The position numbers and the translations under genes were made by a program. Below the pieces are notes generated by a model, which saw only the letters and a program-made list of their open reading frames with translations, had not been told where the DNA came from and did not search any database. Below are positions 1-9,898 of a stretch of 64,000 nucleotides of DNA, piece by piece. The stretch's first letter is position 1; the number at the start of each line of letters is the position of its first letter. Location: NCBI RefSeq assembly GCF_036245865.1, contig NZ_BTTW01000015.1, forward strand, positions 44,136 through 108,135, given 5' to 3'. The DNA is from Corallococcus caeni (lineage in GTDB: Bacteria > Myxococcota > Myxococcia > Myxococcales > Myxococcaceae).

Positions 1-146
1 ACGCGGGGCGGAGGGGCAGAAGCCTCCGGAGCCACGGGGGGCAGGGGTGCCTCCGGCAGCTCCGCGTTGCAGAAGGCACAGCGGCGCCGGGCCGCCGTCT
101 GGGGGCGCCCGCAGGAGGAGCACATGACGAGCACTTCCGCGGGCAC
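1..146 (-). CDS. Zinc-ribbon domain protein, N-terminal fragment (runs off left edge)
   Basis: A minus-strand reading frame opens just after the leuS stop and runs off the left edge. Read from GTG at 146 it gives VPAEVLVMCSSCGRPQTAAR, followed by RRCAFCNAELPEA and a Pro/Ala-rich stretch. The two CxxC pairs (CSSC and CAFC, 13 residues apart) are typical of a small zinc ribbon at the N-terminus of many myxobacterial membrane or regulatory proteins. GTG 146 has a GGAGGGG stretch a few bases upstream (about 150-156); ATG at 125 is the in-frame alternative. It lies 20 bases after leuS on the same strand, so the two may be cotranscribed. The rest of the protein is outside the window, so its function cannot be stated. 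Confidence 0.6.
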   Translation of the reverse strand, partial: MPAEVLVMCSSCGRPQTAARRRCAFCNAELPEAPLPPVAPEASAPPPR

Positions 147-166
147 TTCCCCTCCCTCGCTTGCCG

Positions 167-2662
167 TCAGCCGACGACGAAGTTCACCAGCCGCTTGGGG
201 ACGAAGACGAACTTGCGCAGCGTCTTGCCTTCGAGGGCGGCCTTCACCTTGTCGTCCGCCTCCGCCGCCGCGCGCACCGCCGCCTCGTCCGCGTCCGCCG
301 CCACGCGCACCTCCGCGCGCAGCTTGCCGTTTACCTGCACGGCGTACGGAATCACGTCGTCCACCACCAGCGCCGGGTCGAACTCCGGCCAGGCCTCCGT
401 GACGGTGGACGACTTCGCGCCGTAGGCCTCCGCCAGCTCGTCCGCGATGTGCGGCGCGAACGGGGTGAGGATGCGCGCGAGCAGCCGCATCGCCTCGCCC
501 ATCGCCGCCTTCTCCGCGGGCGTCTCCGGCGTGCCCACCGCGTAGAGCGCGTTCACGCACTCCATCACGCCGGCGACGGCGGTGTTGAAGGACAGGCGCT
601 CGATGGCCTCCGTCACGCGCTTGACGCACTTGTGCGCCGCGCGGCGCGTCTCCAGCGCCTTGCCCTCGTAGGGGCCCGAGTGCGTGGCCTCCGCCGAGGA
701 AGCGTGGTGCGTGGCGGCCAGCGTCCACACGCGCTTGAGGAAGCGGAAGACGCCCTCCACCTGCTCGTGGGACCAGTCGAAGTCGCGCTCCGGCGGGCCC
801 GCGAAGAGCACGTAGGTGCGCGCCGTGTCCGCGCCGTACTTCGCCACGATGGTGTTGGGCGCCACGCCGTTGCCGTAGCGCTTGCCCATCTTGCGGCCGT
901 CCGCGCCGTTGACGATGCCCTGCGTGATCAGCCGCGTGACGGGCTCGTCCACCGGAGAGAGCCCGAGCAGCTTCATCACCCGGGTCCAGAACCGGAAGTA
1001 GAGCAGGTGCATCACGCCGTGCTCGGGGCCGCCCACGTAGATGTCCACGGGCAGCCAGCGCTTGCCCTCCTTCGGGTCGAAGGGCGCGGCGTCGTACTTC
1101 GGCGACAGGTAGCGCGCGAAGTACCAGCAGGAGTCGACGAACGTGTCCATCGTCTCCGCCTCCCGGCGCGCGGGGCCGCCGCACTTCGGGCAGGTCGTGT
1201 TGATGAAGGACGGCACCTTCGCGAGCGGCGGCTCACCCTTGCCGGTGAGCACCGCCTGCGTGTCGATGTCCGGCAGCCGCACCGGGAGCTGGTCCTCCGG
1301 GACGGGGATGCCCTTGCGCTCCGGGTCGCACTTCTCGCAGTAGACGATGGGGATGGGCGTGCCCCAGTAGCGCTGGCGGCTGAAGCCCCAGTCCTTCTGG
1401 CGGTACGTCACCGTCGCCTTGCCCTGCCCCTGCCCCTCCAGCTTCGCGGCCAGCTTCACGCGCGCTTCGGCCGAAGGCATTCCGGTGAAGTCACCGGAGT
1501 CCACCAGCACGCCGTCCTCCGTGTAGGCCGCCTCCAGCGTCTCCCCAGCGCCGAGCTTGTCGCCCGTCGCGGGCTGGATGACGACGCGCACGGGCAGCGC
1601 GTACTTGCGCGCGAAGGCGAAGTCGCGGGCGTCGTGCGCCGGCACGCTCATCACCGCGCCGGTGCCGTAGTCGCTCACCACGAAGTTGGCGATCCAGATG
1701 GGCACCGGCTGGCCCGTCACCGGGTTCAGCGCGTAGCCGCCGGTGAAGACGCCCTCCTTCTCCGCGTCCTCGCCCAGCCGCTCCGTCTTGTTCTGCGCGG
1801 CCATCTTCTTCGCGAACGCGTCCACGTCCGCGCGGCGGTCCGCCGTCGTCACCTGGGCCACGAGCTTGTGGTCCGGCGCGAGCACCACGTAGGTGCAGCC
1901 GTAGAGCGTGTCCACGCGGGTGGTGAAGACGCGCAGGGCGGCGTCATGCCCCTGCACGCGGAAGTCCACCTCCGCGCCGTCCGAGCGGCCAATCCAGTTG
2001 CGCTGGGCGGCGGTGATGCGGTCCGGCCACTCCTTGAGCGTGTCGAGCGCGTCGAGCAGGTCCTGCGAGTACTTCGTGATGCGGAACGCCCACTCGGGCA
2101 TCTCCTTGTCCTGCACCTCGGAGTCGCAGCGCTCGCAGCGGCCGTCCTTCACCTGCTCGTTGGCGATGACGGTGAGGCAGCCCGTGCACCAGTTCACCTT
2201 GCTGAAGCGGCGATAGACGAGCCCGCGCTCCAGCATCTGGAGGAAGAACCACTGGTTCCAGCGGTAGTACTCCGGCTGGCTGGTGTTGACCTCGCGCGTC
2301 CAGTCGTAGCTGTAGCCGAGCGTCTTGATCTCCGCCTTGAACGATTCGATGTTCTCGCGGGTGCGGATGACCGGGTGGACGCCGTCCTTGATGGCCGCGT
2401 TCTCCGCCGGCAGACCGAAGGCGTCCCACCCCATGGGGTGCAGCACGTCGAAGCCGCGCATCTGGTAGTAGCGCGCGTAGACGTCCCCGATGAGGTAGTT
2501 GCGCACGTGCCCCATGTGCATCTGGCCGCTGGGGTACGGCAGCATCTCCAGGACGTACTTCTTGGGGGCGTCCGGACGCCTGCCTGCCCGGAAGAGGCCC
2601 TCCTCTTCCCAGCGGGTCTGCCACTTTCCTTCAATCGACTGCGGCTCGTAACGCTCGTTCAT
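167..2662 (-). CDS. leuS: Leucyl-tRNA synthetase
   Basis: Cytoplasmic class I aminoacyl-tRNA synthetase that charges tRNA-Leu with leucine. From ATG 2662 the protein has 831 residues, normal for bacterial LeuRS. Visible marks are the HIGH-type motif as HMGH near the N-terminus (YPSGQMHMGHVRNY), zinc-ribbon cysteines (CTGC, CERC), the CP1 editing region with TTRVDTLYGCTY, and the KMSKS-type loop as GADGRKMGKRYGN. The C-terminus is the usual anticodon-binding and LeuRS-specific extension ending RKFVFVPKRLVNFVVG. ATG 2662 is preferred over in-frame starts at 2668 and 2701 because GAGGAG lies 8 bases upstream of it and MNERYEPQ is the usual start of the family. Divergent from asnS. Confidence 0.97.
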   Translation of the reverse strand: MNERYEPQSIEGKWQTRWEEEGLFRAGRRPDAPKKYVLEMLPYPSGQMHMGHVRNYLIGDVYARYYQMRGFDVLHPMGWDAFGLPAENAAIKDGVHPVIRTRENIESFKAEIKTLGYSYDWTREVNTSQPEYYRWNQWFFLQMLERGLVYRRFSKVNWCTGCLTVIANEQVKDGRCERCDSEVQDKEMPEWAFRITKYSQDLLDALDTLKEWPDRITAAQRNWIGRSDGAEVDFRVQGHDAALRVFTTRVDTLYGCTYVVLAPDHKLVAQVTTADRRADVDAFAKKMAAQNKTERLGEDAEKEGVFTGGYALNPVTGQPVPIWIANFVVSDYGTGAVMSVPAHDARDFAFARKYALPVRVVIQPATGDKLGAGETLEAAYTEDGVLVDSGDFTGMPSAEARVKLAAKLEGQGQGKATVTYRQKDWGFSRQRYWGTPIPIVYCEKCDPERKGIPVPEDQLPVRLPDIDTQAVLTGKGEPPLAKVPSFINTTCPKCGGPARREAETMDTFVDSCWYFARYLSPKYDAAPFDPKEGKRWLPVDIYVGGPEHGVMHLLYFRFWTRVMKLLGLSPVDEPVTRLITQGIVNGADGRKMGKRYGNGVAPNTIVAKYGADTARTYVLFAGPPERDFDWSHEQVEGVFRFLKRVWTLAATHHASSAEATHSGPYEGKALETRRAAHKCVKRVTEAIERLSFNTAVAGVMECVNALYAVGTPETPAEKAAMGEAMRLLARILTPFAPHIADELAEAYGAKSSTVTEAWPEFDPALVVDDVIPYAVQVNGKLRAEVRVAADADEAAVRAAAEADDKVKAALEGKTLRKFVFVPKRLVNFVVG

Positions 2663-2823
2663 CGCCATGGCTCCTCGGACTCTTAGCGGGAGGTAGGACA
2701 CGCGGGCAACAAGTCTTGGCGCGTCGAAAGCCTGGACGCCCGGCGCCCCGGGGCCCCTGACCGGGAACCCGGGTGGGAGGGGGCCAGGCCGGCCCCAGGC
2801 AGGGGGTGGGCCTCGCTCGGTGC

Positions 2824-2852
2824 TTGCCCTCGGGCCCGGGCGCGACTAACTC
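2824..2852 (+). promoter_or_regulatory. Possible sigma-70-like promoter of asnS
   Basis: TTGCCC (2824-2829), a 17-base spacer and TAACTC (2847-2852) lie about 30 bases before the asnS start in the leuS/asnS divergent region. The -35 matches the consensus in four positions and the -10 poorly, so this is only a candidate. Confidence 0.3.
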
Positions 2853-2884
2853 GCCTTCCCGGTCTGGAGCAGAGGGAGAGCACC

Positions 2885-4285
<1,401 letters not shown>

Positions 4286-4325
4286 TCCGCGCCCCGACGC
4301 ACTGAAGTCGCACTGAAGTCAGCGA

Positions 4326-4364
4326 GGGCCTCCCGTGGCGCGTCCCCGGGAGGCCCTTTCTTTT
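4326..4364 (+). terminator. Intrinsic terminator after asnS
   Basis: A perfect 10-base inverted repeat, GGGCCTCCCG (4326-4335) and CGGGAGGCCC (4347-4356), with an 11-base loop, is followed directly by TTTCTTTT. It lies 40 bases after the asnS stop codon and has all the marks of a rho-independent terminator. Confidence 0.9.
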
Positions 4365-4409
4365 CGGGGCTGGATTGACCGGATCGGGGCCCTGGCTACG
4401 TTGGGAACC

Positions 4410-4718
4410 GTGTCCTGGCATCCGCATCAGGTGGCTCGCTGGCTGAGGCTCGCGCTGGCGTGCGTCGCGCTGGCGCTGGGCGCCGGTGCCTCCGCGCATC
4501 CCCTGCCAGGACCCCAGGCGGCGGTCGCGGTCCTCGTCGAGCGGCGCGCTCCCGAGGCCCGGTTCCAGACGGAGGCACCTGCCCGGACCGAGGCGCCCCG
4601 GCCGTCATCGCTCCCGCGGGTTCACGCCGGGACGTCCCCTGGCGGCGTTGCCCGGGCCTCGCGGCTCCCGGGGCCGCCGCGCCGCTACTTCCTGCTGCAT
4701 CGAGCGCTCCTGCACTGA
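4410..4718 (+). CDS. Small exported protein of unknown function
   Basis: A 102-residue reading frame from GTG 4410. Residues 1-29 look like a Sec signal peptide: basic SWHPHQVARWLRLAL, a hydrophobic LACVALALGAGAS core and an ASA-H cleavage site. The rest is rich in Ala, Pro and Arg (PEARFQTEAPARTEAPRP) with no recognisable domain, ending PPRRYFLLHRALLH. The start is uncertain: there is no good ribosome-binding site, and the frame stays open upstream to 4335, inside the asnS terminator. The signal peptide argues for a real gene; the composition of the tail is also what an accidental frame in GC-rich DNA would give. No function is proposed. Confidence 0.45.
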   Translation: MSWHPHQVARWLRLALACVALALGAGASAHPLPGPQAAVAVLVERRAPEARFQTEAPARTEAPRPSSLPRVHAGTSPGGVARASRLPGPPRRYFLLHRALLH

Positions 4719-4770
4719 GGGCATCCAGAGGTCCCGTCCCTGGAAGGTCACTCAATCCCTGGAGTTCTCC

Positions 4771-4974
4771 ATGCCGCCGCTCTTGCGTGCGGGACGCGCC
4801 TGCTTGCGCGTCCTCAAGGCGGGCCTGCGCAGGTGCATTCGCGCCTGCCGGCTCGTCCTCATCCTCATCCTCGTCATCCTGCCCAATCCCCTGGTGGTGG
4901 TCCTGTCCGTCTTCCTCGGGCCCGAGCGCCGCAACCATCCCGCAGAGGTCTTGCGAAAGAAGAAGAAGGAGTAG
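4771..4974 (+). CDS. Small basic membrane protein of unknown function
   Basis: A 67-residue protein from ATG 4771 with GGAG six bases upstream. An arginine-rich N-terminus (RAGRACLRVLKAGLRRCIR) precedes one strongly hydrophobic segment (about residues 28-49, LVLILILVILPNPLVVVLSV), then a charged tail ending VLRKKKKE. The topology suggests an inner-membrane single-pass or hairpin protein with its tail in the cytoplasm. It lies 52 bases after the preceding small gene. The coherent hydrophobic segment and ribosome-binding site support a real gene; no family is recognised. Confidence 0.6.
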   Translation: MPPLLRAGRACLRVLKAGLRRCIRACRLVLILILVILPNPLVVVLSVFLGPERRNHPAEVLRKKKKE

Positions 4975-4988
4975 GCCGCCTTCGCGTT

Positions 4989-5879
4989 TCAGGCCTTCTT
5001 CGTGATGCCCGCGCGCTCCTGGGCGAGCGCGCCGAGCGCGGACCAGTCCTCGTCACCGCGTCCCTGCGCGACGCCGGTGAGGAAGTGGTCGCGCAGGAGG
5101 CTGGCCAGCGGGAGGGGCACCTCCGCCGTCCGCCCCGCTTCGAGCGCCAGCGTCACGTCCTTGAGGCCCAGGCGCAGCGCGAAGCCCGCGGGCGTGTACT
5201 GCCCCTTCGCGATGGCGCCCGCGTAGTTCTCGAAGATGGGCGCCTTGGCGAAGACGGACTTGAAGACGTCCAGGAACGCGGCGCGCTCCACGCCGCACTT
5301 CTCCGCGAGCGCGAAGGCCTCCGACAGGGCCTCCATCATGGATGCGATGAGGAAGTTGCCGGACAGCTTCACCGTGTTCGCGGCGGAGGGCCGCTCTCCC
5401 AGCTCCGTGAGGCCGCGCCCCAGGCCTGTGAGCACCGGACGCACGCGCTCTACCTGCGCCTTGGGGCCTGCCGCGACGACCCAGAGCTGCTTGCCCGCCG
5501 CTGCTTCCGGCCGGCCGAAGACGGGGGCCGACACGTAGCCCTGCCCCGCGTCCGCGTGCGCCTTCGTCAGGCGCTCCGACAGCGCGACGGAGATGGTGCT
5601 GGAGGAGACGTGGATGCCGTTCCTCGGCAGGGCGCTGACGATGCCGTCCTGGCCCAGCACGGCCGCTTCCGCGGCGTGGTCGTCCGCGAGCATGGACACG
5701 ACGACCTCCGCGTCGCGTGCGGCCTCGGCGGGCGTCTTCGCCACGCGCGCGCCCTGCTGCTTCAGCGGCTCCGCCTTGGAGGCGGTGCGGTTCCAGACGG
5801 TGAGTTCATGGCCCGCGCCGGCCAGGTTCTTCGCCATGGGCGTGCCCATGTTCCCCAACCCGATGAAGCCGACCTTCAT
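4989..5879 (-). CDS. NAD(P)-dependent beta-hydroxyacid dehydrogenase (HIBADH family)
   Basis: A 296-residue oxidoreductase of the 3-hydroxyisobutyrate dehydrogenase / tartronate semialdehyde reductase / glyoxylate reductase family, oxidising or reducing a short beta-hydroxyacid. The N-terminal Rossmann fold begins KVGFIGLGNMGTPMAKNL (GxGxxG), with NRT after the second beta strand, which is compatible with NADP preference. The C-terminal helical domain contains ANTVKLSGNFLIASMMEAL, which carries the family catalytic lysine. Length is normal. The substrate cannot be read from the sequence and there are no pathway neighbours. It faces away from the dGTPase gene, whose upstream region it shares. 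Confidence 0.85.
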   Translation of the reverse strand: MKVGFIGLGNMGTPMAKNLAGAGHELTVWNRTASKAEPLKQQGARVAKTPAEAARDAEVVVSMLADDHAAEAAVLGQDGIVSALPRNGIHVSSSTISVALSERLTKAHADAGQGYVSAPVFGRPEAAAGKQLWVVAAGPKAQVERVRPVLTGLGRGLTELGERPSAANTVKLSGNFLIASMMEALSEAFALAEKCGVERAAFLDVFKSVFAKAPIFENYAGAIAKGQYTPAGFALRLGLKDVTLALEAGRTAEVPLPLASLLRDHFLTGVAQGRGDEDWSALGALAQERAGITKKA

Positions 5880-5994
5880 GAAGATGCTCCCTTTGCAATA
5901 CCAGCGAGTTAAGGGCAGGCGTCACCCATCAAGCACCTCATCGTCCAGTGACTCGGAAGGTCAATCCAGACCGCATCCAGTAGCCGTTCAGATC

Positions 5995-6024
5995 TTGGCA
6001 CGGCGCTACTTTCCTGCCTTTAAC
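5995..6024 (+). promoter_or_regulatory. Possible promoter of the dGTPase gene
   Basis: TTGGCA (5995-6000), an 18-base spacer and TTTAAC (6019-6024) lie 46 bases before the ATG, in a region richer in A+T than the flanking genome. The match is moderate and based on the consensus only. Confidence 0.35.
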
Positions 6025-6069
6025 AAGCCGACTAGTCTTCTGTGAGTCTACTCCATTTAAGGTGGGTTT

Positions 6070-7377
6070 ATGGATTCTCCATGGGAGCAACGACGTCTAC
6101 CCGAAAGCCCCCGCAGTGAAGACAGGCGCGATGGGTACGAACGCGATCGGTCACGAATCATCCATTCGGCCGCATTCCGAAGACTCCAGGCAAAAACCCA
6201 AGTCCTAGGCATCGGTGAGGGAGATTTCCATCGAACCCGATTGACTCACTCAATGGAGGCAGCGCAAATCAGCAGAGGGCTTTTATATGTCCTTGGTCGC
6301 CAAACGCCGGACCTTAAGCGCCACCTGCCTCCGATCCATTTGCTAGAAGCAATTTGCCTTGCGCATGACCTTGGACACCCCCCGTTCGGCCATACCGGCG
6401 AGACAGCGCTCAATCTCGCCATGTTGGAACATGGCGGATTTGAAGGGAACGGGCAGACCTTGCGCCTCCTGGCAAAACTCGAAGCCCACACGGAAAATTA
6501 CGGACTAAACCCAACACGGCGGACGCTCCTCGGCATTCTTAAATACCCGACTTCCTATTCACAGATTAGGAGCGCCGAAACAATCAAGACACCAAAAGAC
6601 AGATTTGAAATCCGCTGGAACGACTGGAAACCACCCAAGTGCTATCTTGACGACGATAAAGATGTCGTTGATTTCATCTTGGAACCGCTTCCATCTGCCG
6701 AAAAATCGCGCTTCACGGAACCCCAGGCACCTGCCACAAAGAACAAGCACGGCAAGCCGAAATGGCAATCGCTCGACACATCAATCATGACGTTGGCCGA
6801 CGATATTGCATTCGGCGTTCACGACCTTGAGGACGCTGCAGCGCTCGGGCTTATCGAACAAGCAGATATCGAAAATATTGCCTGGGACCCAGAAAGTGAG
6901 TGGGCGACCAAATTCGAAGTCAACAAGTCTCTACATAAGGTCTTCTCAAAGAGCCATCACATCAGGAAGCAAGGCACTGGGGCTCTTGTCAATGCTTTTA
7001 TACAGGCAGCAAAGTGGTCCCAGACGGATGAATTCGAGACCCCTTTGTTGAAATATAACGCTCGACTCACAAGCGAAGCAGACGCTCTCCTGGCCAAACT
7101 CAAGGACGTCGAGTTTGAAAGAGTAATCAATACGCACACAGTGCAAACCTTGGAATATAGAGGTGGACACTTGGTCCTTGAGCTCTTCAAGGCGATCGCG
7201 GCCGCCCCCGAGAAACTATTGCCTGAAACATTCCGCATGGAACACAAGGCACGCACAGGCAAAGAGGCGATGCGAGTCATCTGCGACTACGTTTCGGGCA
7301 TGACAGATGAGTTTGCCACCAAGCAGTACGAACGCCTGTTTGTTCCACGGCGGGGCAGTGCACTTTCCCCAGCTTGA
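6070..7377 (+). CDS. dgt: Deoxyguanosinetriphosphate triphosphohydrolase (dGTPase family)
   Basis: HD-superfamily phosphohydrolase that cleaves dNTPs, classically dGTP, to the nucleoside and triphosphate. It has 435 residues against about 505 in E. coli Dgt. The metal site is visible as HRTRLTHSMEAAQISRG (first His), LAHDLGHPPFGHTGE (the HD pair and downstream His) and MTLADDIAFGVHDLEDA (fourth metal ligand). The start DGYERDRSRIIHSAAFRRLQ is typical. The ribosome-binding site AAGGTGGG sits just before ATG 6070. The gene stands alone between unrelated genes and differs sharply in composition: the 60 bases from 6661 contain 29 G/C, and codons such as AAA, ATT and TTG are common. This points to horizontal acquisition. 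Some dGTPases act in anti-phage defence by draining dNTPs; that role here is inference. Confidence 0.88.
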   Translation: MDSPWEQRRLPESPRSEDRRDGYERDRSRIIHSAAFRRLQAKTQVLGIGEGDFHRTRLTHSMEAAQISRGLLYVLGRQTPDLKRHLPPIHLLEAICLAHDLGHPPFGHTGETALNLAMLEHGGFEGNGQTLRLLAKLEAHTENYGLNPTRRTLLGILKYPTSYSQIRSAETIKTPKDRFEIRWNDWKPPKCYLDDDKDVVDFILEPLPSAEKSRFTEPQAPATKNKHGKPKWQSLDTSIMTLADDIAFGVHDLEDAAALGLIEQADIENIAWDPESEWATKFEVNKSLHKVFSKSHHIRKQGTGALVNAFIQAAKWSQTDEFETPLLKYNARLTSEADALLAKLKDVEFERVINTHTVQTLEYRGGHLVLELFKAIAAAPEKLLPETFRMEHKARTGKEAMRVICDYVSGMTDEFATKQYERLFVPRRGSALSPA

Positions 7378-7390
7378 TTGCGCCAAATGA

Positions 7391-9100
7391 CTACGTCTCT
7401 TCCGACACGTCCAGCCGCTCGAAGGCGCGGCCCAGGACGGCGACGCCCAGCGCCACCTCCGCGAACAGTGCTCCCGCCGCCACCAGCCCCGCGAGCGGAA
7501 CCGCCCAGGGCCCCATGACAGTGAACAGCGGATAGCCCACCAGGAGGGCCACCACCCCCGCGGGCAACAGTCCCAGGAACGTCACCACCAGCGTGCCCAC
7601 CAGCGTGAGCAGCCGCTGGCCCAGCGCCTCCACGCCGCGCGCCCGCTCGGAGTCCGCTGGAATCCACGCGGGCAGCAGCACCACCGCCGCGTTCTGCACG
7701 AACAGCCCCGCGAGCCCCAGCGCCGGCAACACCGGCAAGAGGCCCAGCACCACCGGCGCGGACCACGGCGCGAGCGTCTCGTCGTCCGTGCCCACGCCCA
7801 GCACCAGCGCCACGGCCAGCATCACCCACTGCGCCGCGCCCAGCGTCAGCGCGGAGGCGCCCAGCTCCGCGCCCACCACCTGCCGCCCCGTGAGGGGCAG
7901 GGCTCGCAATAGCTCCAGCTTGGGCAGGTCCATGCGCAGGTCGGTGCGGAACGCGCTCGGGCCAATCACGGCCATGGCCACCGCGATCATCAGGGCCATG
8001 GGCCCCAGGAACTCACGGCTGTTGGAGAACAGCCGCGTGTCCCCCATCAACAGCGCGAACACGGCGCCCATCACCCCGAAGGACAGCAGCATCACCAGCC
8101 CGCTGCCCATGCGCCTGCGCGCGATGAGGTTCTTCCAGAGCAGCGCCACCTCGGGACGCCCCCGGGCCTCGAGCACGAAGGGCACGCGGCCTACGCGCAG
8201 GTTGGCCGAGCGCGACGCCCGCTGCGCCCGCTGCCGCGTCCGCGCGTCCGCCCCCGCGACCGCCGAGTCCTCGAAGGGGACCTCCACCGCCAGCACCCAG
8301 GCGTAGTGCGCCACGAGCAGCGCCAGCGACGCCGGCAGGTAGCGCAGGAAGTCCTGTCCGCTGCGCGCCAGCGACGGAGCCACCAGCGCCCGGCCCGGCC
8401 ACAGCACCGCGCGAGGCCCGGGTGCGTTGAGCACGTCGCGCAGCCACTCGCGCACGGCGAAGGGCGCGGAGAGGTTCTCCGGCAGCGGATGGTCGCGCAG
8501 CGTGGACAGCAGCGTGCCCATCCCCGCCACGAGGACCACCGCCACCACCGTCCACCGCACCGCGCTGCCCCAGCGCCCTCGCGACACGAGCCACGCGCGC
8601 ACGAAGGACGCCGCGGTGCCGTGCAGGTACAGCGTCCCCATGGCCAGCGCCGCGCCCAGGAAGAAGAGCTCCGGCCGGGGGCTGGTGAAGCGCCCCACGA
8701 AGAGGGTCGCCGCCAGCGCCGCGAGCATCGCGCTCAAGAGGCCGCGCAGCAGCTTGTAGTGCAGCAGCGCCTGGCGCGTGACGGGCGCGGTGAAGAAGGT
8801 CTGCACCTCCGTCTGCGTGAAGGTCAGCGCCGGCCGGTCCGTGCCCAGCACCCACGCCGTCACCAGCGTGGCCAGCACCGACACCTCCAGCGAGAACTCC
8901 GCGAACAGCCTCGCGTTGGGAGACACCGCGCGGCCCGTGCCCTGGACGAAGACGCTGCGGCCCACCAGCGAGTACAGGTACGCGAGCCCCACCGCCGCGC
9001 CCAGGAGATAGCGCGGGCGCTTCAGCCGCTGCACCTGGCGCACCACCCGGTTGCGCCACGTCCTCACCCAGAGGAACGCCACCGCGCTCGGGAAGCTCAC
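7391..9100 (-). CDS. ABC exporter permease (large multi-pass membrane protein)
   Basis: A 569-residue membrane protein. GTG 9100 overlaps the TGA of the ATPase gene (GTGA), so the two are translationally coupled. The sequence begins VSFPSAVAFLWVRTWRNR and holds many hydrophobic segments, for example YLLGAAVGLAYLYSLVG near the N-terminus, VMLLSFGVMGAVFALLMG mid-protein, and several in the last 200 residues (VLGLLPVLPALGLAGLFV, LVGTLVVTFLGLLPAGVVAL). This is the architecture of the fused permeases partnering a CcmA/NodI-type ATPase. The frame stays open upstream to 9436, but that part is a shadow of the ATPase gene. The substrate is unknown. Confidence 0.8.
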   Translation of the reverse strand: MSFPSAVAFLWVRTWRNRVVRQVQRLKRPRYLLGAAVGLAYLYSLVGRSVFVQGTGRAVSPNARLFAEFSLEVSVLATLVTAWVLGTDRPALTFTQTEVQTFFTAPVTRQALLHYKLLRGLLSAMLAALAATLFVGRFTSPRPELFFLGAALAMGTLYLHGTAASFVRAWLVSRGRWGSAVRWTVVAVVLVAGMGTLLSTLRDHPLPENLSAPFAVREWLRDVLNAPGPRAVLWPGRALVAPSLARSGQDFLRYLPASLALLVAHYAWVLAVEVPFEDSAVAGADARTRQRAQRASRSANLRVGRVPFVLEARGRPEVALLWKNLIARRRMGSGLVMLLSFGVMGAVFALLMGDTRLFSNSREFLGPMALMIAVAMAVIGPSAFRTDLRMDLPKLELLRALPLTGRQVVGAELGASALTLGAAQWVMLAVALVLGVGTDDETLAPWSAPVVLGLLPVLPALGLAGLFVQNAAVVLLPAWIPADSERARGVEALGQRLLTLVGTLVVTFLGLLPAGVVALLVGYPLFTVMGPWAVPLAGLVAAGALFAEVALGVAVLGRAFERLDVSEET

Positions 9101-9870
9101 GCCGGTTCGTTCCCCCGCGCCGCCGCCTCCGCTGACGCCGCGCTGGTGATGCGCACGAACAGCTCCTCCAGCGACGCGCCGTCCCCCGCCCCGCCCGCCA
9201 TCTGCTCGCGGATCTCCGGCAGCGACCCCAGCGCCACCGCGCGCCCTCCGGCGATGACGAGCAGCCGGTGGCACAGCTCCTCCACCAGCGGCAGCAGGTG
9301 CGACGACAGCACCAGCGCCGTGCCCTCTTCCGAGCGGCGGCGCAGCGACGCCTTCATCCTGCGGATGCCCAGCGGATCCAACCCCGTCAGCGGTTCGTCC
9401 AGGAGGATGAGCCGGGGCTGGTGCAGGAAGCCGCACGCGATGGACAGCTTCTGCTTCATGCCCCGCGACAGCTCGCCCGGCAGCGACTTCTCCCGTCCGG
9501 TCAGCTCCATCTCCTCCAGCAGCGCGCGGCCTCGCGCCTCCCAGTCCTCCACGCCGTAGAGGCGCGCGGTGAAGTTCAGGTGCTCCCAGACGGTGAGGTA
9601 CTCGAAGAAGCGCGGCTCGTCCGGCAGGAACGCCAGCTGGCGCTTCGCCTCCACCGGCGCCACCGCCAGGTCATGCCCCGCCACCCGCACGCGGCCCACG
9701 GACGGCGGAAGGATGCCGGCCAGGCACCGCAGCGTGGACGTCTTGCCCGCGCCGTTGGGGCCCACCAGGCCCAGCACCTCGCCGGGCGCCACCTGGAAGG
9801 TCAGCCCGCGCACCGCCCGCACCGCGCCGTACGTCTTCTCCAGCCCCTCGACGTCCAGCGCCGGTTCCAT
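9097..9870 (-). CDS. ABC transporter ATP-binding protein
   Basis: A 257-residue nucleotide-binding subunit of the CcmA/drug-exporter class. Walker A is GLVGPNGAGKTSTLRCL (about residues 34-50), the signature is LSRGMKQKLSIA and Walker B is LILLDEPLTGLDP, followed by the switch histidine region LSSHLLPLVEELC. It powers the permease encoded directly downstream, with which it overlaps by four bases. The pair probably exports a lipid, peptide or small molecule; nothing in the neighbourhood identifies it. Located 15 bases after the end of the next gene cluster on the same strand. Confidence 0.92.
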   Translation of the reverse strand: MEPALDVEGLEKTYGAVRAVRGLTFQVAPGEVLGLVGPNGAGKTSTLRCLAGILPPSVGRVRVAGHDLAVAPVEAKRQLAFLPDEPRFFEYLTVWEHLNFTARLYGVEDWEARGRALLEEMELTGREKSLPGELSRGMKQKLSIACGFLHQPRLILLDEPLTGLDPLGIRRMKASLRRRSEEGTALVLSSHLLPLVEELCHRLLVIAGGRAVALGSLPEIREQMAGGAGDGASLEELFVRITSAASAEAAARGNEPA

Positions 9871-9898
9871 GCGTGCCCTTGGGCCTCCTTGGGAAAGC

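Noticed and set aside
161..2686. A plus-strand frame covering the whole of leuS
   Set aside because: Antisense shadow of the tRNA synthetase; no ribosome-binding site and no protein-like composition.
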